From: Levilactobacillus acidifarinae DSM 19394 = JCM 15949 | Lineage (GTDB): Bacteria; Bacillota; Bacilli; Lactobacillales; Lactobacillaceae | Length of the DNA stretch: 64,000 nt | Direction: 5' to 3' | Assembly (NCBI RefSeq): GCF_001434835.1 | Contig: NZ_AZDV01000006.1 | Span: 62,001 to 126,000, forward strand | Part shown: piece after piece, positions 1 to 8,943 of the stretch | Position numbering within the stretch: position 1 is the first letter of the stretch | How the letters are laid out: every line of letters begins with the position of its first letter | Position numbers and translations under genes: made by a program | The notes under the pieces: model-generated | Told to the model about the DNA's origin: nothing | The model's input: the letters and a program-made list of their open reading frames with translations, nothing else | Databases searched by the model: none

Positions 1-304
1 TTTCAATTTCGAGCTTGGTACCGTCGTCCCGGGTTAACGGTAAGGTTCCGATGCCGCCCGACCCGGCGAGCGTTAACTGCGCGTCGTAGGGTGTCTTGTT
101 CTTATTCAATTCGAGCTTGAGACTCTGAAACTCGGTATCCGATAAGGGCGTTCCCGTCAACTTCCGAGCGTTGTTCTGATTCAGGATATCCCGCCAGTGA
201 TCATATAAAGCCTGAGTTGTCACGCCCGATAGGTCTTTACGTTCGGTCCACCCTTCGGCCTTTAGTTGTTCAATAACGGCGGTTTCAAATTTGTTCTCAG
301 CCAT
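1..304 (-). CDS. hsdR: Type I restriction enzyme R subunit, N-terminal part (cut by window edge)
   Basis: The first 101 residues of a minus-strand protein start MAENKFETAVIEQLKAEGW and run off the left edge. The ATG at 304-302 follows a good GGGAGG site. The N-terminus matches the start of HsdR, where an endonuclease domain precedes the helicase motor; neither the PD-(D/E)XK residues nor the motor is inside the window. It is the third gene of an hsdM-hsdS-hsdR order and lies 63 bp after hsdS. A perfect 7-bp-arm hairpin sits in that gap at 337-351 (GGGGGTT/AACCCCC). HsdR would cut DNA as part of the R2M2S complex. The family call rests on this N-terminus plus context. Confidence 0.85.
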   Translation of the reverse strand, partial: MAENKFETAVIEQLKAEGWTERKDLSGVTTQALYDHWRDILNQNNARKLTGTPLSDTEFQSLKLELNKNKTPYDAQLTLAGSGGIGTLPLTRDDGTKLEIE

Positions 305-367
305 TTTGGCTAATGCCTCCCTGGATTCTATGTAGTGGGGGTTCAACCCCCGGATTGCTTGATTGGT

Positions 368-1555
368 TTAGACAAACATTTTTTGTAGTAAGACTTTTTT
401 GAGGCTTTTTAGGATTTCACCTTTACGCTGATTGGAAGCGATAAGATTCTCTAAGGCAGATAGAAATACGCCGATTCTTTCTTGTTCTTGAATAATCGGT
501 AACGGAACTAAAAACTTAACTAACACATTCTTATTTAAATGTTTAATCGTCCCTCCGGTCGACTGCTTACTAGCAAAATTCAATAAAAAAGGTGCCTTTA
601 AATAATGAAAAAGATATTTATTATTCGTCTTGAAGCGGTCCTTAACCTCAACATTAAAGACTCCTGCATTTAATGTAGCCGGCTTTAATAAGTCCTTTAC
701 ATAAGCAACTTTTCCAAGTGTCCCATCTTTCGTAATAAGGATACTACCATTTTTTATTTGAATTTTTTCATCTTGATCATACCGTTCCTTTTGTACATAA
801 TGAACACCAGCGTAATTTATTGCACCATCCCTAAAGTCAGTCCCTGTAATAAGCATATAATTACCACTACTTAAAAACTCTGATGTCCTTAGATTTTGCC
901 ACCCAATTCTTGCGTCTATAGTTGCAAGGTCTGCTAGCTTACGCTGTTCCCATGCGTCAGTATATCCCGAGAACCTAATATCTGGAACTGTCTTTTTGCC
1001 AGATACAAACATTTTTTGTAGTAGCGCTTTTTTGAGCTCTTTTAGAATTTCACCCCTACGCTGATTGGAAGCGATAAGGTTATCTAAAATGTTAAAAAAC
1101 TCTCCGGCACTATTTTGTTCACTTAAGCTAGGTACCTTCAATGTAATCTTATTAAGCGTACTTTTTGATAAACTAGGTACGCCTGTTGATTCATCATACC
1201 GTTTCCATTGAACCAACTGACACCATGCATATAAGAAACGAAGGCTATTATTTCCCTCACTTGTCATAAAAAATAGTGTATCCACTGTCCAGAAAGGCGC
1301 CTTTAAAAATTGAGGTCTATCAATTGTCCCCTTTCTTCCTATGCCAATAGCATCATCTGAAGATAATTGACCATTAACATTAAGCATAAATCCACCAGTA
1401 CCATAAACAGGAATATTCCCCGGCTTAAGATTTTTATAGTCTCTACCAGAATTTACTTTTAACACATTTTTCAACTTACGCTGTTCCCAAGCATCAGTGA
1501 AGCCTTTAAAACGAATGGCCGGCACCAGGGGTTTAACTGGTTGTGTCTCACTCAT
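368..1555 (-). CDS. hsdS: Type I restriction-modification specificity subunit S
   Basis: A 395-residue HsdS with two half-subunits, each made of a target recognition domain followed by a conserved helical spacer. The pseudo-repeat is obvious: DAWEQRKL opens both halves (about residues 22 and 203), and both halves end in NLIASNQR-GEIL-LKK-LLQKMFV. The half-spacers are also repeated at DNA level (about 376-445 and 1011-1080). The recognition domains are more AT-rich than the flanking hsdM, which is usual for exchanged specificity modules. HsdS picks the bipartite target for methylation and cutting. Its start overlaps the end of hsdM by 8 bp, implying coupled translation. Confidence 0.93.
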   Translation of the reverse strand: MSETQPVKPLVPAIRFKGFTDAWEQRKLKNVLKVNSGRDYKNLKPGNIPVYGTGGFMLNVNGQLSSDDAIGIGRKGTIDRPQFLKAPFWTVDTLFFMTSEGNNSLRFLYAWCQLVQWKRYDESTGVPSLSKSTLNKITLKVPSLSEQNSAGEFFNILDNLIASNQRRGEILKELKKALLQKMFVSGKKTVPDIRFSGYTDAWEQRKLADLATIDARIGWQNLRTSEFLSSGNYMLITGTDFRDGAINYAGVHYVQKERYDQDEKIQIKNGSILITKDGTLGKVAYVKDLLKPATLNAGVFNVEVKDRFKTNNKYLFHYLKAPFLLNFASKQSTGGTIKHLNKNVLVKFLVPLPIIQEQERIGVFLSALENLIASNQRKGEILKSLKKVLLQKMFV

Positions 1556-3137
1556 GATCCAAAATCCCCCTTAAGTCATCCAAGATGTGCTGGTCCTCTG
1601 GATTAGTCACTACTAAATCTGCCATCATGCGCTTTAATTCTGCCGTTTCTTGGGCTTCTTCTTGGGTGACCGTCTGCATCTCCGCTAAGAGCTTTGCCGT
1701 ATCAACCGGGGGCTCCTCCTCGAAGGTGTCCACGTAGCGCGGAATGTTGAGGTTATAGTCATTTTCCTGAATCTCTGATAACGGTGCGACGTGCGCGTAC
1801 TTTTCCACGTCCTGTCGGGTCAAATAGGTCTGAACAATCTTTTCGATGTCTTCCGGCCGTAAGACGTTGGCGTTCTTTTGCTTTTCAAAATCCTTCGATG
1901 CGTCAATAAACAACACATCATCTGCCGTCCGGTTCTTCTCCAATACCAAGATCACCGTTGGAATGGAAGTGTTGGTGAAGATATTGGCCGGCAAACCAAT
2001 GACTCCCGCGATGTTGTGGTTATCCAACAATTCCTTGCGGATGCGGCCTTCCGCAGCGCCCCGGAACAACACCCCGTGCGGTAAGACAATCGCCATCCGG
2101 CCATCCGCCTTTAAATGGTACAGGCAGTGCAGTAAGAACGCGTAGTCGGCTTTCGACTTCGGTGCTACCCCCATTTTAAACCGGGGATCGTCTTCGCGGT
2201 CCGTGTTGTCCCACTTCAAAGAGTACGGTGGGTTGGCCATCACCGCGTCGAACATCCGGGGGGAGTCTACCCCGTCGACCAATCCGTCCGGCCAGTCACC
2301 GTTTAACGTATCGGCGTTATGTAGGTTAATATCGTTGTACTCAACCCCGTGCATCATTAGGTTCATCCGCGCCAAGTTGTAAGTGGTGGTGATGATTTCC
2401 TGACCATAGTACTTAATCGCGCCCCGCACGCCAGCGCGTTGCATGTGCGCCCCGGTGGTGAGCAGTAACGACCCCGAGCCCAGTGCCGGGTCGTAGAGGG
2501 TGTATTCTTCTTGGTTCTCACGCCCCGCCGTTAAAATCTGCGCCATAATATCGGAAACTTGGTGCGGCGTATAGAATTCCCCCGCTTTACTTCCGGAGTT
2601 GGCCTGGAACATGCCAATTAGGTACTCGTAGAGGTCCCCCAAGACATCCCCGTCGGCATCCAGTTCTACCTTATCTAACAGGTTAATCCAGTCCATCATG
2701 GTAGCCGTTCGTGTCTGGGCGTTGGCCCCGAGCCGTGAAGACGTCAGATCCATGTCGTCAAAGATGCCAGAGAAATCGTCTTTGGCGTCGGCGCTAATTC
2801 CCTGATCAAAATGCACCAGTGCATCGGACACCATCATAATGTTGAATTTATCTTCGTTGATGGCCTGTAGCCAATCGGCAAACATGTCGCCCGGCTGAAT
2901 CACGTACCCTAGGTTCTTTTGCATGAACTCGGCGGCACGTTGCTGGTCCTGGGACCAGACACTGGCCCAGTTTTCACCTCGTAAGACACCCTGCAACCAA
3001 GCTTGAGCCTTTTCTGACAAGAACTTATAAAACATGATGCCAAATATGTAGTTTTTGTATTCCGAAGGTTCGATCTTCCCCCGGGTATCGTTTAACGTTT
3101 TCCAAATCATTGTTTGTTTTTCAGCGGATAATGCCAT
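1548..3137 (-). CDS. hsdM: Type I restriction-modification methyltransferase subunit M
   Basis: A 529-residue N6-adenine methyltransferase. An HsdM N-terminal helical domain is followed by a SAM-binding motif (YDPALGSGSLLL, about residue 215) and catalytic motif IV NPPY (about residue 303). The sequence RGKIEPSEYKNYIFGIMFYK near the N-terminus is typical of HsdM. Start ATG at 3137 has an AGGAGA site. It is the first gene of the operon and overlaps hsdS. With HsdS it protects host DNA; with HsdR it forms the restriction complex. Length and motifs look intact. Confidence 0.96.
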   Translation of the reverse strand: MALSAEKQTMIWKTLNDTRGKIEPSEYKNYIFGIMFYKFLSEKAQAWLQGVLRGENWASVWSQDQQRAAEFMQKNLGYVIQPGDMFADWLQAINEDKFNIMMVSDALVHFDQGISADAKDDFSGIFDDMDLTSSRLGANAQTRTATMMDWINLLDKVELDADGDVLGDLYEYLIGMFQANSGSKAGEFYTPHQVSDIMAQILTAGRENQEEYTLYDPALGSGSLLLTTGAHMQRAGVRGAIKYYGQEIITTTYNLARMNLMMHGVEYNDINLHNADTLNGDWPDGLVDGVDSPRMFDAVMANPPYSLKWDNTDREDDPRFKMGVAPKSKADYAFLLHCLYHLKADGRMAIVLPHGVLFRGAAEGRIRKELLDNHNIAGVIGLPANIFTNTSIPTVILVLEKNRTADDVLFIDASKDFEKQKNANVLRPEDIEKIVQTYLTRQDVEKYAHVAPLSEIQENDYNLNIPRYVDTFEEEPPVDTAKLLAEMQTVTQEEAQETAELKRMMADLVVTNPEDQHILDDLRGILDHE

Positions 3138-3305
3138 AATTTCTCTCCTATTTACAGTTAATTAGTGTCAATCTCGAAGCGCATGTCTAACAGTTAAGTT
3201 ACCTGTTATTATACAGGTTCTGCGGCGATTTTCGGCCGGAACCTCAACCTTCGTCAAATCCACGATAAAAGTCATAATACTGGGCCCGGTGGTTAACCAA
3301 TCATT

Positions 3306-4211
3306 TTATTTGAATTGATAGTAATAGTCATCTAAGGCATAGGTCACAATCGGTGTGATATGCAGCTGGTATTTTTCGACTAAATCAGCTAATTCTTGAC
3401 CATCAATTAACGTCACGGTGTTCGAGCCCTGGGTCGCTTTTTTCTTCGCTTGTTCTGTGAAATGGCTGGTCGTCACAAAGATACCGTACTCTGCATTAAA
3501 ACCGTCCATGGCGCCCTTAAATTTATCAATTTCCGGTTCCGATACCGCACCTTCCGTATAACGTTTACATTGAATCGCAACCCGACTAGTTCGAAATTCA
3601 TCCGACGTAAAATAACCAAACCCGTCGATTCCGTGATCACCGGAGCGAACAATTCCCCGCTCCTTGTCGATCACAACGCCCATCTTAGAAATTAGCAGCC
3701 GCGAAAAGCTCTCAAACTTAGCGGGATCAAAAGCCATTAAACACGCTAGCAGTTCTGCCTTCCAGCTTAGATTATCCGTATCTTCTTTGTCCGTCGAATC
3801 CGTCATCACAACGTCTTCGCTCGGATCATCTTTAGTCTTAGAACGAGCAATCCGTTCGGCCTTTTTCTGGTCCCAATAAGTATCAATTGCTTTCTGCTGT
3901 TCATCAGTCGGATAGCTTTTTAAATCATCGTTTCGGCCTAAATCGGTTAAGACAATATCCTGCCCCCGTTTGGGTTGTTCAAGATACCCTACGCTATGTA
4001 AGTTTTTAATGCCAAAATTAAAATCAAACATGAATGGCGAATAAGTATTCCCTTTGCGGCCGGTTTTGCTAGAATAAACCATCTTATAGGTGAGACCGTC
4101 ATATTCATTATCAGCCATCAGTTTTCGAATCGCTTGACGACTCGCAGTTCCTCCGAGATCCCGTAACGCTAGAACAATTGCCCTTTCAACGGAACGTCTT
4201 TTGTATACCAT
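3306..4211 (-). CDS. Mrr-like type IV restriction endonuclease
   Basis: The start is placed at ATG 4211 because AGGAGGA lies 7-8 bases upstream; an in-frame ATG 12 codons further up has no comparable site. The 301-residue product has an N-terminal winged-helix-like region and a C-terminal PD-(D/E)XK nuclease core, seen as DHGIDGFGYF followed by VAIQCKRY. That is the Mrr family signature (D...QxK). Family members cut methylated DNA, so this enzyme could exclude modified foreign DNA beside the type I system. It is separated from hsdM by about 170 bp and probably has its own promoter. The exact target modification cannot be read from sequence. Confidence 0.85.
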   Translation of the reverse strand: MVYKRRSVERAIVLALRDLGGTASRQAIRKLMADNEYDGLTYKMVYSSKTGRKGNTYSPFMFDFNFGIKNLHSVGYLEQPKRGQDIVLTDLGRNDDLKSYPTDEQQKAIDTYWDQKKAERIARSKTKDDPSEDVVMTDSTDKEDTDNLSWKAELLACLMAFDPAKFESFSRLLISKMGVVIDKERGIVRSGDHGIDGFGYFTSDEFRTSRVAIQCKRYTEGAVSEPEIDKFKGAMDGFNAEYGIFVTTSHFTEQAKKKATQGSNTVTLIDGQELADLVEKYQLHITPIVTYALDDYYYQFK

Positions 4212-4364
4212 TTTGAATGTCCTCCTGGTTGCTAAGTCATGTCTCAATTATGCACGTGAAATGATGAGTGAACAACCAAGATTAATTACAAATACTTTTT
4301 TCAAAAAAGCGTTAGCCTACACCAGCATTTCTTTACACGTTCATACTAAATTACTAAGGTTCTA

Positions 4365-5018
4365 TTATTGATAACTTAAAATTATTCCCTTTTCTTGCAA
4401 TAACCCTGTTGCATCTTCTACATGAACCAAAACCGAATACATATTATGTTCCGTTTTACCACCGCAGAGGAACTTAACGCTCTCGCTCATTGCCTTAGTT
4501 GGTTCTATAAAGAAAACTAATCTACCATTAGAATTAATTCGCAGCCTATCTGATGATTTAATTACATTTCCTTTACTATCTTTAACCGATTTTTCAAACT
4601 CTTTTCCCATAGTATCAACTGCACTAAGCCACTTTATTTCCGAAAATTCCACATTATTATATTTCTGGAGATTTCCAACGGTTATAGATATTTTAACATC
4701 CGTACTATTTTGCCCATAATTTACAAGTTCACACTCATTACTAAAAGGATTAGAATTTTTTATCCATTTAAGATCTGATGAATTTGATTTATTTGCGAGA
4801 TATAGTGAAACCCATACAGCCGAAAACGTAGCAATCGCGGCTACCCAAGTTCCAACATCCCCAAATTGAACAGTTCCTTGAAGCATTAAGGCATACGTAG
4901 GCATGGTGGCGCCAATAACAAATCCCCATATTGCTCCTAAGTTCAATGGATGCTGAAATGCGTTATTTAAAACATCGTTGATTCTAATTTTAAACTTTTT
5001 TCTGGAACCACTTTTCAT
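4365..5018 (-). CDS. AT-rich membrane protein of unknown function
   Basis: I do not recognise this family. The ATG at 5018 is preferred because GGGAGG sits 9 bases upstream; the in-frame ATG at 5027 directly abuts that site. The 217-residue product has two probable membrane helices (about residues 25-45 and 55-72). These are followed by a soluble, beta-rich C-terminal domain of about 140 residues ending in ILSYQ. Base composition is clearly more AT-rich than in housekeeping genes to the right. The position between a restriction gene and a tRNA gene suggests acquired DNA. A role in defence is possible only by association. Confidence 0.6.
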   Translation of the reverse strand: MKSGSRKKFKIRINDVLNNAFQHPLNLGAIWGFVIGATMPTYALMLQGTVQFGDVGTWVAAIATFSAVWVSLYLANKSNSSDLKWIKNSNPFSNECELVNYGQNSTDVKISITVGNLQKYNNVEFSEIKWLSAVDTMGKEFEKSVKDSKGNVIKSSDRLRINSNGRLVFFIEPTKAMSESVKFLCGGKTEHNMYSVLVHVEDATGLLQEKGIILSYQ

Positions 5019-5227
5019 TTTTACCATCCTCCCAATACTCAATATCAAAAAACTCCAAATTCCCTACTCTATAAAATTACCATTCACCATATCTTGATAT
5101 TTTTTAAAATTAATTTATTTAACAAAACAAAATAATAATCTACTATACACTCAATTCAAATTATTAAACGCTAATAACATCACTGAGTATATGGGATCCT
5201 AGTAATTGTCACCAAAAGTGTCACCAC

Positions 5228-5255
5228 AAAAAAAGGCGCTAGCCCTTAGCTAGCG
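5228..5255 (-). terminator. Rho-independent terminator after tRNA-Arg
   Basis: Read on the minus strand, CGCTAGC and GCTAGCG pair around a 5-base loop and are followed by CC and seven T. It ends the tRNA transcript. Confidence 0.8.
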
Positions 5256-5292
5256 TCTCATCAGCGTTTCCGCCGGTTCATACCCGATTCAA

Positions 5293-5364
5293 TGCGCCCC
5301 CCGAGAGTCGAACTCGGATCATGAGGACCGAAATCTCATGTGCTATCCATTACACTAAGGGCGC
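5293..5364 (-). tRNA. tRNA-Arg (anticodon UCG)
   Basis: A 72-nt cloverleaf can be folded. The acceptor is GCGCCCT paired with GGGGCGC plus discriminator A. The D arm is GTGT/GCAC, and the T arm is CCGAG-TTCGACT-CTCGG. The anticodon loop TTTCGGT places TCG at positions 34-36. The base pair closing the anticodon loop is an A-C mismatch. CCA is not encoded. The 3' end faces the restriction gene block. Confidence 0.85.
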
Positions 5365-5424
5365 TGAACACTTTCATTCTAATACAAAATTAAGTCCATG
5401 ACGCACTTTTTTACTTAATGGGTC

Positions 5425-5568
5425 ATTAGTTTTAGAAAGGTTGTGTCCAATCATTTAACCTTAAAATTCACGGTTACGGTCAGTCGCCTTACCAAGTTAG
5501 TTAAGTGAAGTCCCTAAGCCCCTACTTTCTCCTGAATCCGGTTACACTAGGCTTATTCTAAAACTAAT
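5425..5568. repeat. 13-bp perfect inverted repeat in the gldA leader
   Basis: ATTAGTTTTAGAA at 5425-5437 is repeated in inverted form at 5556-5568. The right arm directly abuts the gldA ribosome site (GGAGGGG). It could be an operator pair or a long-range RNA stem affecting translation. Confidence 0.6.
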
Positions 5569-5581
5569 GGAGGGGATTCTC

Positions 5582-6691
5582 ATGACCACCGCTTTTGCTA
5601 GTCCATCCACCTACGTTCAAGGCGATCAACTGCTCGACCGTGCTGCCCCCTACATCACCCCGTTCGGCGACCACGGGTTACTACTCGCCGATGACATTGT
5701 TTGGCAACTCATTGGTCAAAAATTCTACGACAATCTCACCGCCGCTCACCTCACCATCGAACACGTACACTTCAACGGTGAAAGTTCACCCGAGGAAATC
5801 GAGCGAATTAAGACCATCGGCCAACAAACCGACGCCAAATTCGTGATTGCCTTGGGTGGCGGGAAAACCAACGACACCACCAAGGCCGTCGGTGATGCGC
5901 TGGGCATCCCCGTGGTCATCGTGCCCACACTAGCGTCCAACGACTCGCCCTGCACGCGTCTGAGCGTCCTGTACTCGGAAAATGGCGAATTTCTCAAATA
6001 CCTCTTTTATGATAAGAATCCCGATCTGGTCTTGGTCGATTCAGCCGTCATTGCTGGCGCCCCGGTCCGGTTCCTGATCGACGGAATTGCCGACGCTCTC
6101 TCGACCAACGTCGAATCGCGAAGCGTCTCCTGGGCGCGTGAGACCACCCTTCTGCCCTTAAACACGCAACAAACCGAAGCCGGCATCGCCCTAGCCGAAA
6201 AATGTGAAGAACTGCTATTCAAATACACCGACCAGGCCGTCGCCGCCGCGAGTGATCACGTGGTCACGCCCGCTTTAGAGCACATCATTGAAGCCAATAT
6301 TCTGCTCAGTGGCGTGGGGGCCGAAAGTTCCGGCCTTGCCGCCGCGCACAGTTTCCAAAACGGGCTGACCGCCCTTTCCGGTGACGTTCACAAACTCTCT
6401 CACGGCCAAAAGGTGGCCTTTGGGACGCTGGTCAACCTGGTGCTCGAAGGCGCTAGCGACGCACGGTTCCGCAAATACCTGGATTTCGAAGTCGCTCTGG
6501 GCCTACCGACCACGTTTGCCGACCTACATCTGGGTGACGCCACCGACGCCGACCTCCTGAAGGTGGCCGAACTCGCCACTCAGGAAGGCGAAACCATTCA
6601 TAACATGGGCTTCCCGGTCGACGCACGGACCTTATTAGCCGCTATGAAGGGCGCCGATGCCCTCTCTCGTAACTTCCAGCACTTGAATTAG
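5582..6691 (+). CDS. gldA: Glycerol dehydrogenase
   Basis: A 369-residue iron-type alcohol dehydrogenase of the GldA family, which oxidises glycerol to dihydroxyacetone with NAD. Start ATG 5582 follows GGAGGGG. NAD-binding segment GGGKTNDTTKAVGD (about residue 94) and PTLASNDSPC are clear. The metal ligands expected for the family are present in DGIADALST, AAHSFQNGL and KLSHGQKVAFG. It stands alone, with a tRNA upstream on the other strand and a palindromic repeat downstream. In lactobacilli it may also work in the reductive direction on diols or ketols. The substrate is inferred from family only. Confidence 0.92.
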   Translation: MTTAFASPSTYVQGDQLLDRAAPYITPFGDHGLLLADDIVWQLIGQKFYDNLTAAHLTIEHVHFNGESSPEEIERIKTIGQQTDAKFVIALGGGKTNDTTKAVGDALGIPVVIVPTLASNDSPCTRLSVLYSENGEFLKYLFYDKNPDLVLVDSAVIAGAPVRFLIDGIADALSTNVESRSVSWARETTLLPLNTQQTEAGIALAEKCEELLFKYTDQAVAAASDHVVTPALEHIIEANILLSGVGAESSGLAAAHSFQNGLTALSGDVHKLSHGQKVAFGTLVNLVLEGASDARFRKYLDFEVALGLPTTFADLHLGDATDADLLKVAELATQEGETIHNMGFPVDARTLLAAMKGADALSRNFQHLN

Positions 6692-6798
6692 AAACTTTCT
6701 TAAAGCTCATCCATCACGCAAAACAATAACACTTACTCAAAATTAGCTAGTTGAAAAACAACCTAAAGTTATCATCAATTCCAGTATAAGCTGGAGGA

Positions 6799-6933
6799 CC
6801 AGTCAGAAATGGGTTCAGGGGCGAAATTTGTGTTGGTTGGTGTTTTTTGCCAACCTAGACAAAGGCCGGTCTTTGAGACCTGAACCTTGGGCTCAAAGCC
6901 GTGCCCGCCCCGTTCCAACCCATTTCTGACTGG
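6799..6933 (+). repeat. Palindromic intergenic repeat A, copy 1
   Basis: A 135-bp element bounded by a perfect 17-bp inverted repeat (6799-6815 and 6917-6933). Inside are small stems such as GTTGG/CCAAC, GGTCT/AGACC and GGCT/AGCC. A second copy, in inverted orientation and about 80% alike by eye, lies at 8801-8930. It occupies most of the 334-bp gap between gldA and brnQ. Confidence 0.75.
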
Positions 6934-7025
6934 GCCGGAAGCGCTTATTCAACTAGTTTAGTTTCGTGATGAAAACCAAAAACTGTCGTCACCGGGCCCA
7001 CACGACCGGTGACGACAGTTTTTCA

Positions 7026-8396
7026 TTACCGCGCGCTTTCGGCGGATTCTTGGGCGACCAAGCGGAAGTGCCCCCAAGCCAGGCTTAAAACAAAAGCCAA
7101 GCCGGTTGGTACCAACCACCCAAGTCCCAGACTCGCAAACGGCACGTAGGTGTGATAAGCGTGTAAGACTGCGGCTACCGGGCCAAACCCAGCTACCACG
7201 GCCGGCGCATTCGCCAGCATATCCAAGACGGCCGGAACCGCCGTCACCGCGATGGTGGTCTTGTAAACCACACTGGCGTACGGTTTCTTGGCAACGGTCA
7301 ACGAAACCAAGATTAGAGCCAAAGACATCGGGTACAGCAGCATCAAGACGGGTAACGACCAGGCGATGATGTTGTCCAGTCCGGCGTTCGCGACTAAGAA
7401 CGACGCCACCGTAGTGACCCGCAACCAAGCCAAGTAGCTGACCTTGGGGAACAATTTATGAAAGTCTTGAGCAAACGAGGTCACCAGACCCAACGCCGTG
7501 GTGAAGACTCCTAAGGTAACTAAGACCCCCAGGAAGGCCGTCCCAAAGTTACTGAAGTAATGACCGACGATTTGTGATAAGGCCACGCCCCCGTTATCGG
7601 AAAGCTTCAATTGGCCCAGACTCAAGGTCCCTAACAATACTAACCCGAAGTAAACCACAACTTCTAACACGATACTCAACGTGCCGGCTTTGGCGGTCAA
7701 CCGGGTCAATTCCTTATCCCGGTAACCCAGCCCGCGGACGGCGTGGACGAAGGTGACGCTCAACGCCAGTAAGGCCACGGCGTCGATGGTGTTGTACCCT
7801 TCCAATAACCCGCTGATGGTAGCGTTGGTCTGGTAGGCGACCGTTGGCGTGTGCGCCACGTTACCCATCGGCTTTAAGAAGGCCACCACGAAAACGATAG
7901 CCAGTAAGGCTAAGAATCCGGCGTTCAAATACTTGCCGACCACCTTGACCAGGCTGTTTTGATGCGTCGCTAAGACGTAGGCCAACGCGAAGAACGCGGC
8001 GGTAAACACCCACTGGCCGAACGTGGCCCACTGTTTCGGTAAGAACGGTTCGGCCGCCATCTGGTAGGCGGTTGCGGCCGTCCGGGGCGTCCCAAAGAAC
8101 GGGCCGATGGTCAGGTGGACTAAGACCAGAAAGACCGCCGCGTACTTGGCACTGACCGGTTTGGCCAAGTCGTAAAGGCCGTCACTCTTGGTGACCACCA
8201 CGGCTAAAATTGCCAGTAACGGGAACAGGGAGCCGGACACGGCGAAGCCTAGGGCCGCCGTGAACCAGTTCTGCCCCGCCATTTGACCCAAGTGAACGGG
8301 AAAAATCAAGTTGCCAGACCCGAAAAACATGCCGAAAATTAACGAACTCACCACTAATAATTGCCAAAAATTGTGCCGCTTGTCTGTTTGTTCCAT
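7026..8396 (-). CDS. brnQ: Branched-chain amino acid transporter (LIVCS family)
   Basis: A 456-residue polytopic membrane protein with about 12 hydrophobic segments. The start ATG at 8396 has GGAGG upstream. The N-terminal LIFGMFFGSGNLIFPVHLG matches the BrnQ/LIVCS family, which imports leucine, isoleucine and valine with Na+ or H+. It is monocistronic and preceded by a T-box leader (8430-8695), so expression should rise when a cognate tRNA is uncharged. The gene plus leader is bracketed by inverted copies of repeat A. The length is normal for the family. Confidence 0.95.
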   Translation of the reverse strand: MEQTDKRHNFWQLLVVSSLIFGMFFGSGNLIFPVHLGQMAGQNWFTAALGFAVSGSLFPLLAILAVVVTKSDGLYDLAKPVSAKYAAVFLVLVHLTIGPFFGTPRTAATAYQMAAEPFLPKQWATFGQWVFTAAFFALAYVLATHQNSLVKVVGKYLNAGFLALLAIVFVVAFLKPMGNVAHTPTVAYQTNATISGLLEGYNTIDAVALLALSVTFVHAVRGLGYRDKELTRLTAKAGTLSIVLEVVVYFGLVLLGTLSLGQLKLSDNGGVALSQIVGHYFSNFGTAFLGVLVTLGVFTTALGLVTSFAQDFHKLFPKVSYLAWLRVTTVASFLVANAGLDNIIAWSLPVLMLLYPMSLALILVSLTVAKKPYASVVYKTTIAVTAVPAVLDMLANAPAVVAGFGPVAAVLHAYHTYVPFASLGLGWLVPTGLAFVLSLAWGHFRLVAQESAESAR

Positions 8397-8429
8397 CTTG
8401 ATTCCTCCAGTCGTTTTTAATCTGTTAAC

Positions 8430-8695
8430 GTTAAAAAAGCCCTTCTCTCGCCGAAACGGGAAAAGGGCTCTATTTTTAAGTAGAACGGTACCACCTTTTT
8501 GTGACGGCCACAGCCACCACACTCATCACGGACAATCATCCGCTAGCCTGGTAATGGTGGCCGCCACGGTAGCTTAGAGGATTCACAATCTTTTCAGCAC
8601 CGAACTCAGAAATGATTTTCACTTACGCTAGACGGTCACTTCTCACTAAACGTGACTCACTGGGCATCGCTGCGCGCGTTACTTTTTTCTTCAAC
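8430..8695 (-). promoter_or_regulatory. T-box leader of brnQ, probable isoleucine specifier
   Basis: On the minus strand the T-box core AAGGTGGTACCGTT is at 8497-8484. It is followed by a terminator hairpin (AGCCCTT...AAGGGCT plus T run, about 8470-8433). Upstream is a Stem I region. The AUC triplet at 8616-8614, in the context GUGAAAAUCA, is the best specifier candidate and would read tRNA-Ile. Uncharged tRNA would favour antitermination. Confidence 0.9.
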
Positions 8696-8800
8696 GTTTT
8701 TCAAATATTGATTTTTATTATAAGCACTACTAAACGAAAAATCAATGGCAGTTCTCATCTTTTTTTAATTTTAAAATCATTTCGCTAACTTCCTCGCCTC

Positions 8801-8930
8801 CGGGACAGGTCGAAAACGGACTGGAACGGCGTGGGCACGGCTTCAAGCCCGTAGCCCAGGTCTTGAAGACCGACCTTTGTCTAAGCCGACTGAAAAATGC
8901 CAACTAAGACAAATTTCACTCCTGAGCCCA
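8801..8930 (-). repeat. Palindromic intergenic repeat A, copy 2
   Basis: Read on the minus strand this aligns along about 120 bp with the element at 6799-6933. The shared blocks include GAAATTTGT, TAGACAAAGG, CGGTCTT and AGCCGTGCCC. The long outer inverted repeat of copy 1 is not conserved here. It lies between the brnQ leader and rarA. Confidence 0.75.
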
Positions 8931-8943
8931 CCATCACTTTACC

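Noticed and set aside
7106-7369. Long frames antisense to brnQ, and similar frames antisense to ald, adh, pepF and others.
   Set aside because: They are shadows of strongly coding genes in high-GC codon usage; none has a ribosome site or a protein-like pattern.
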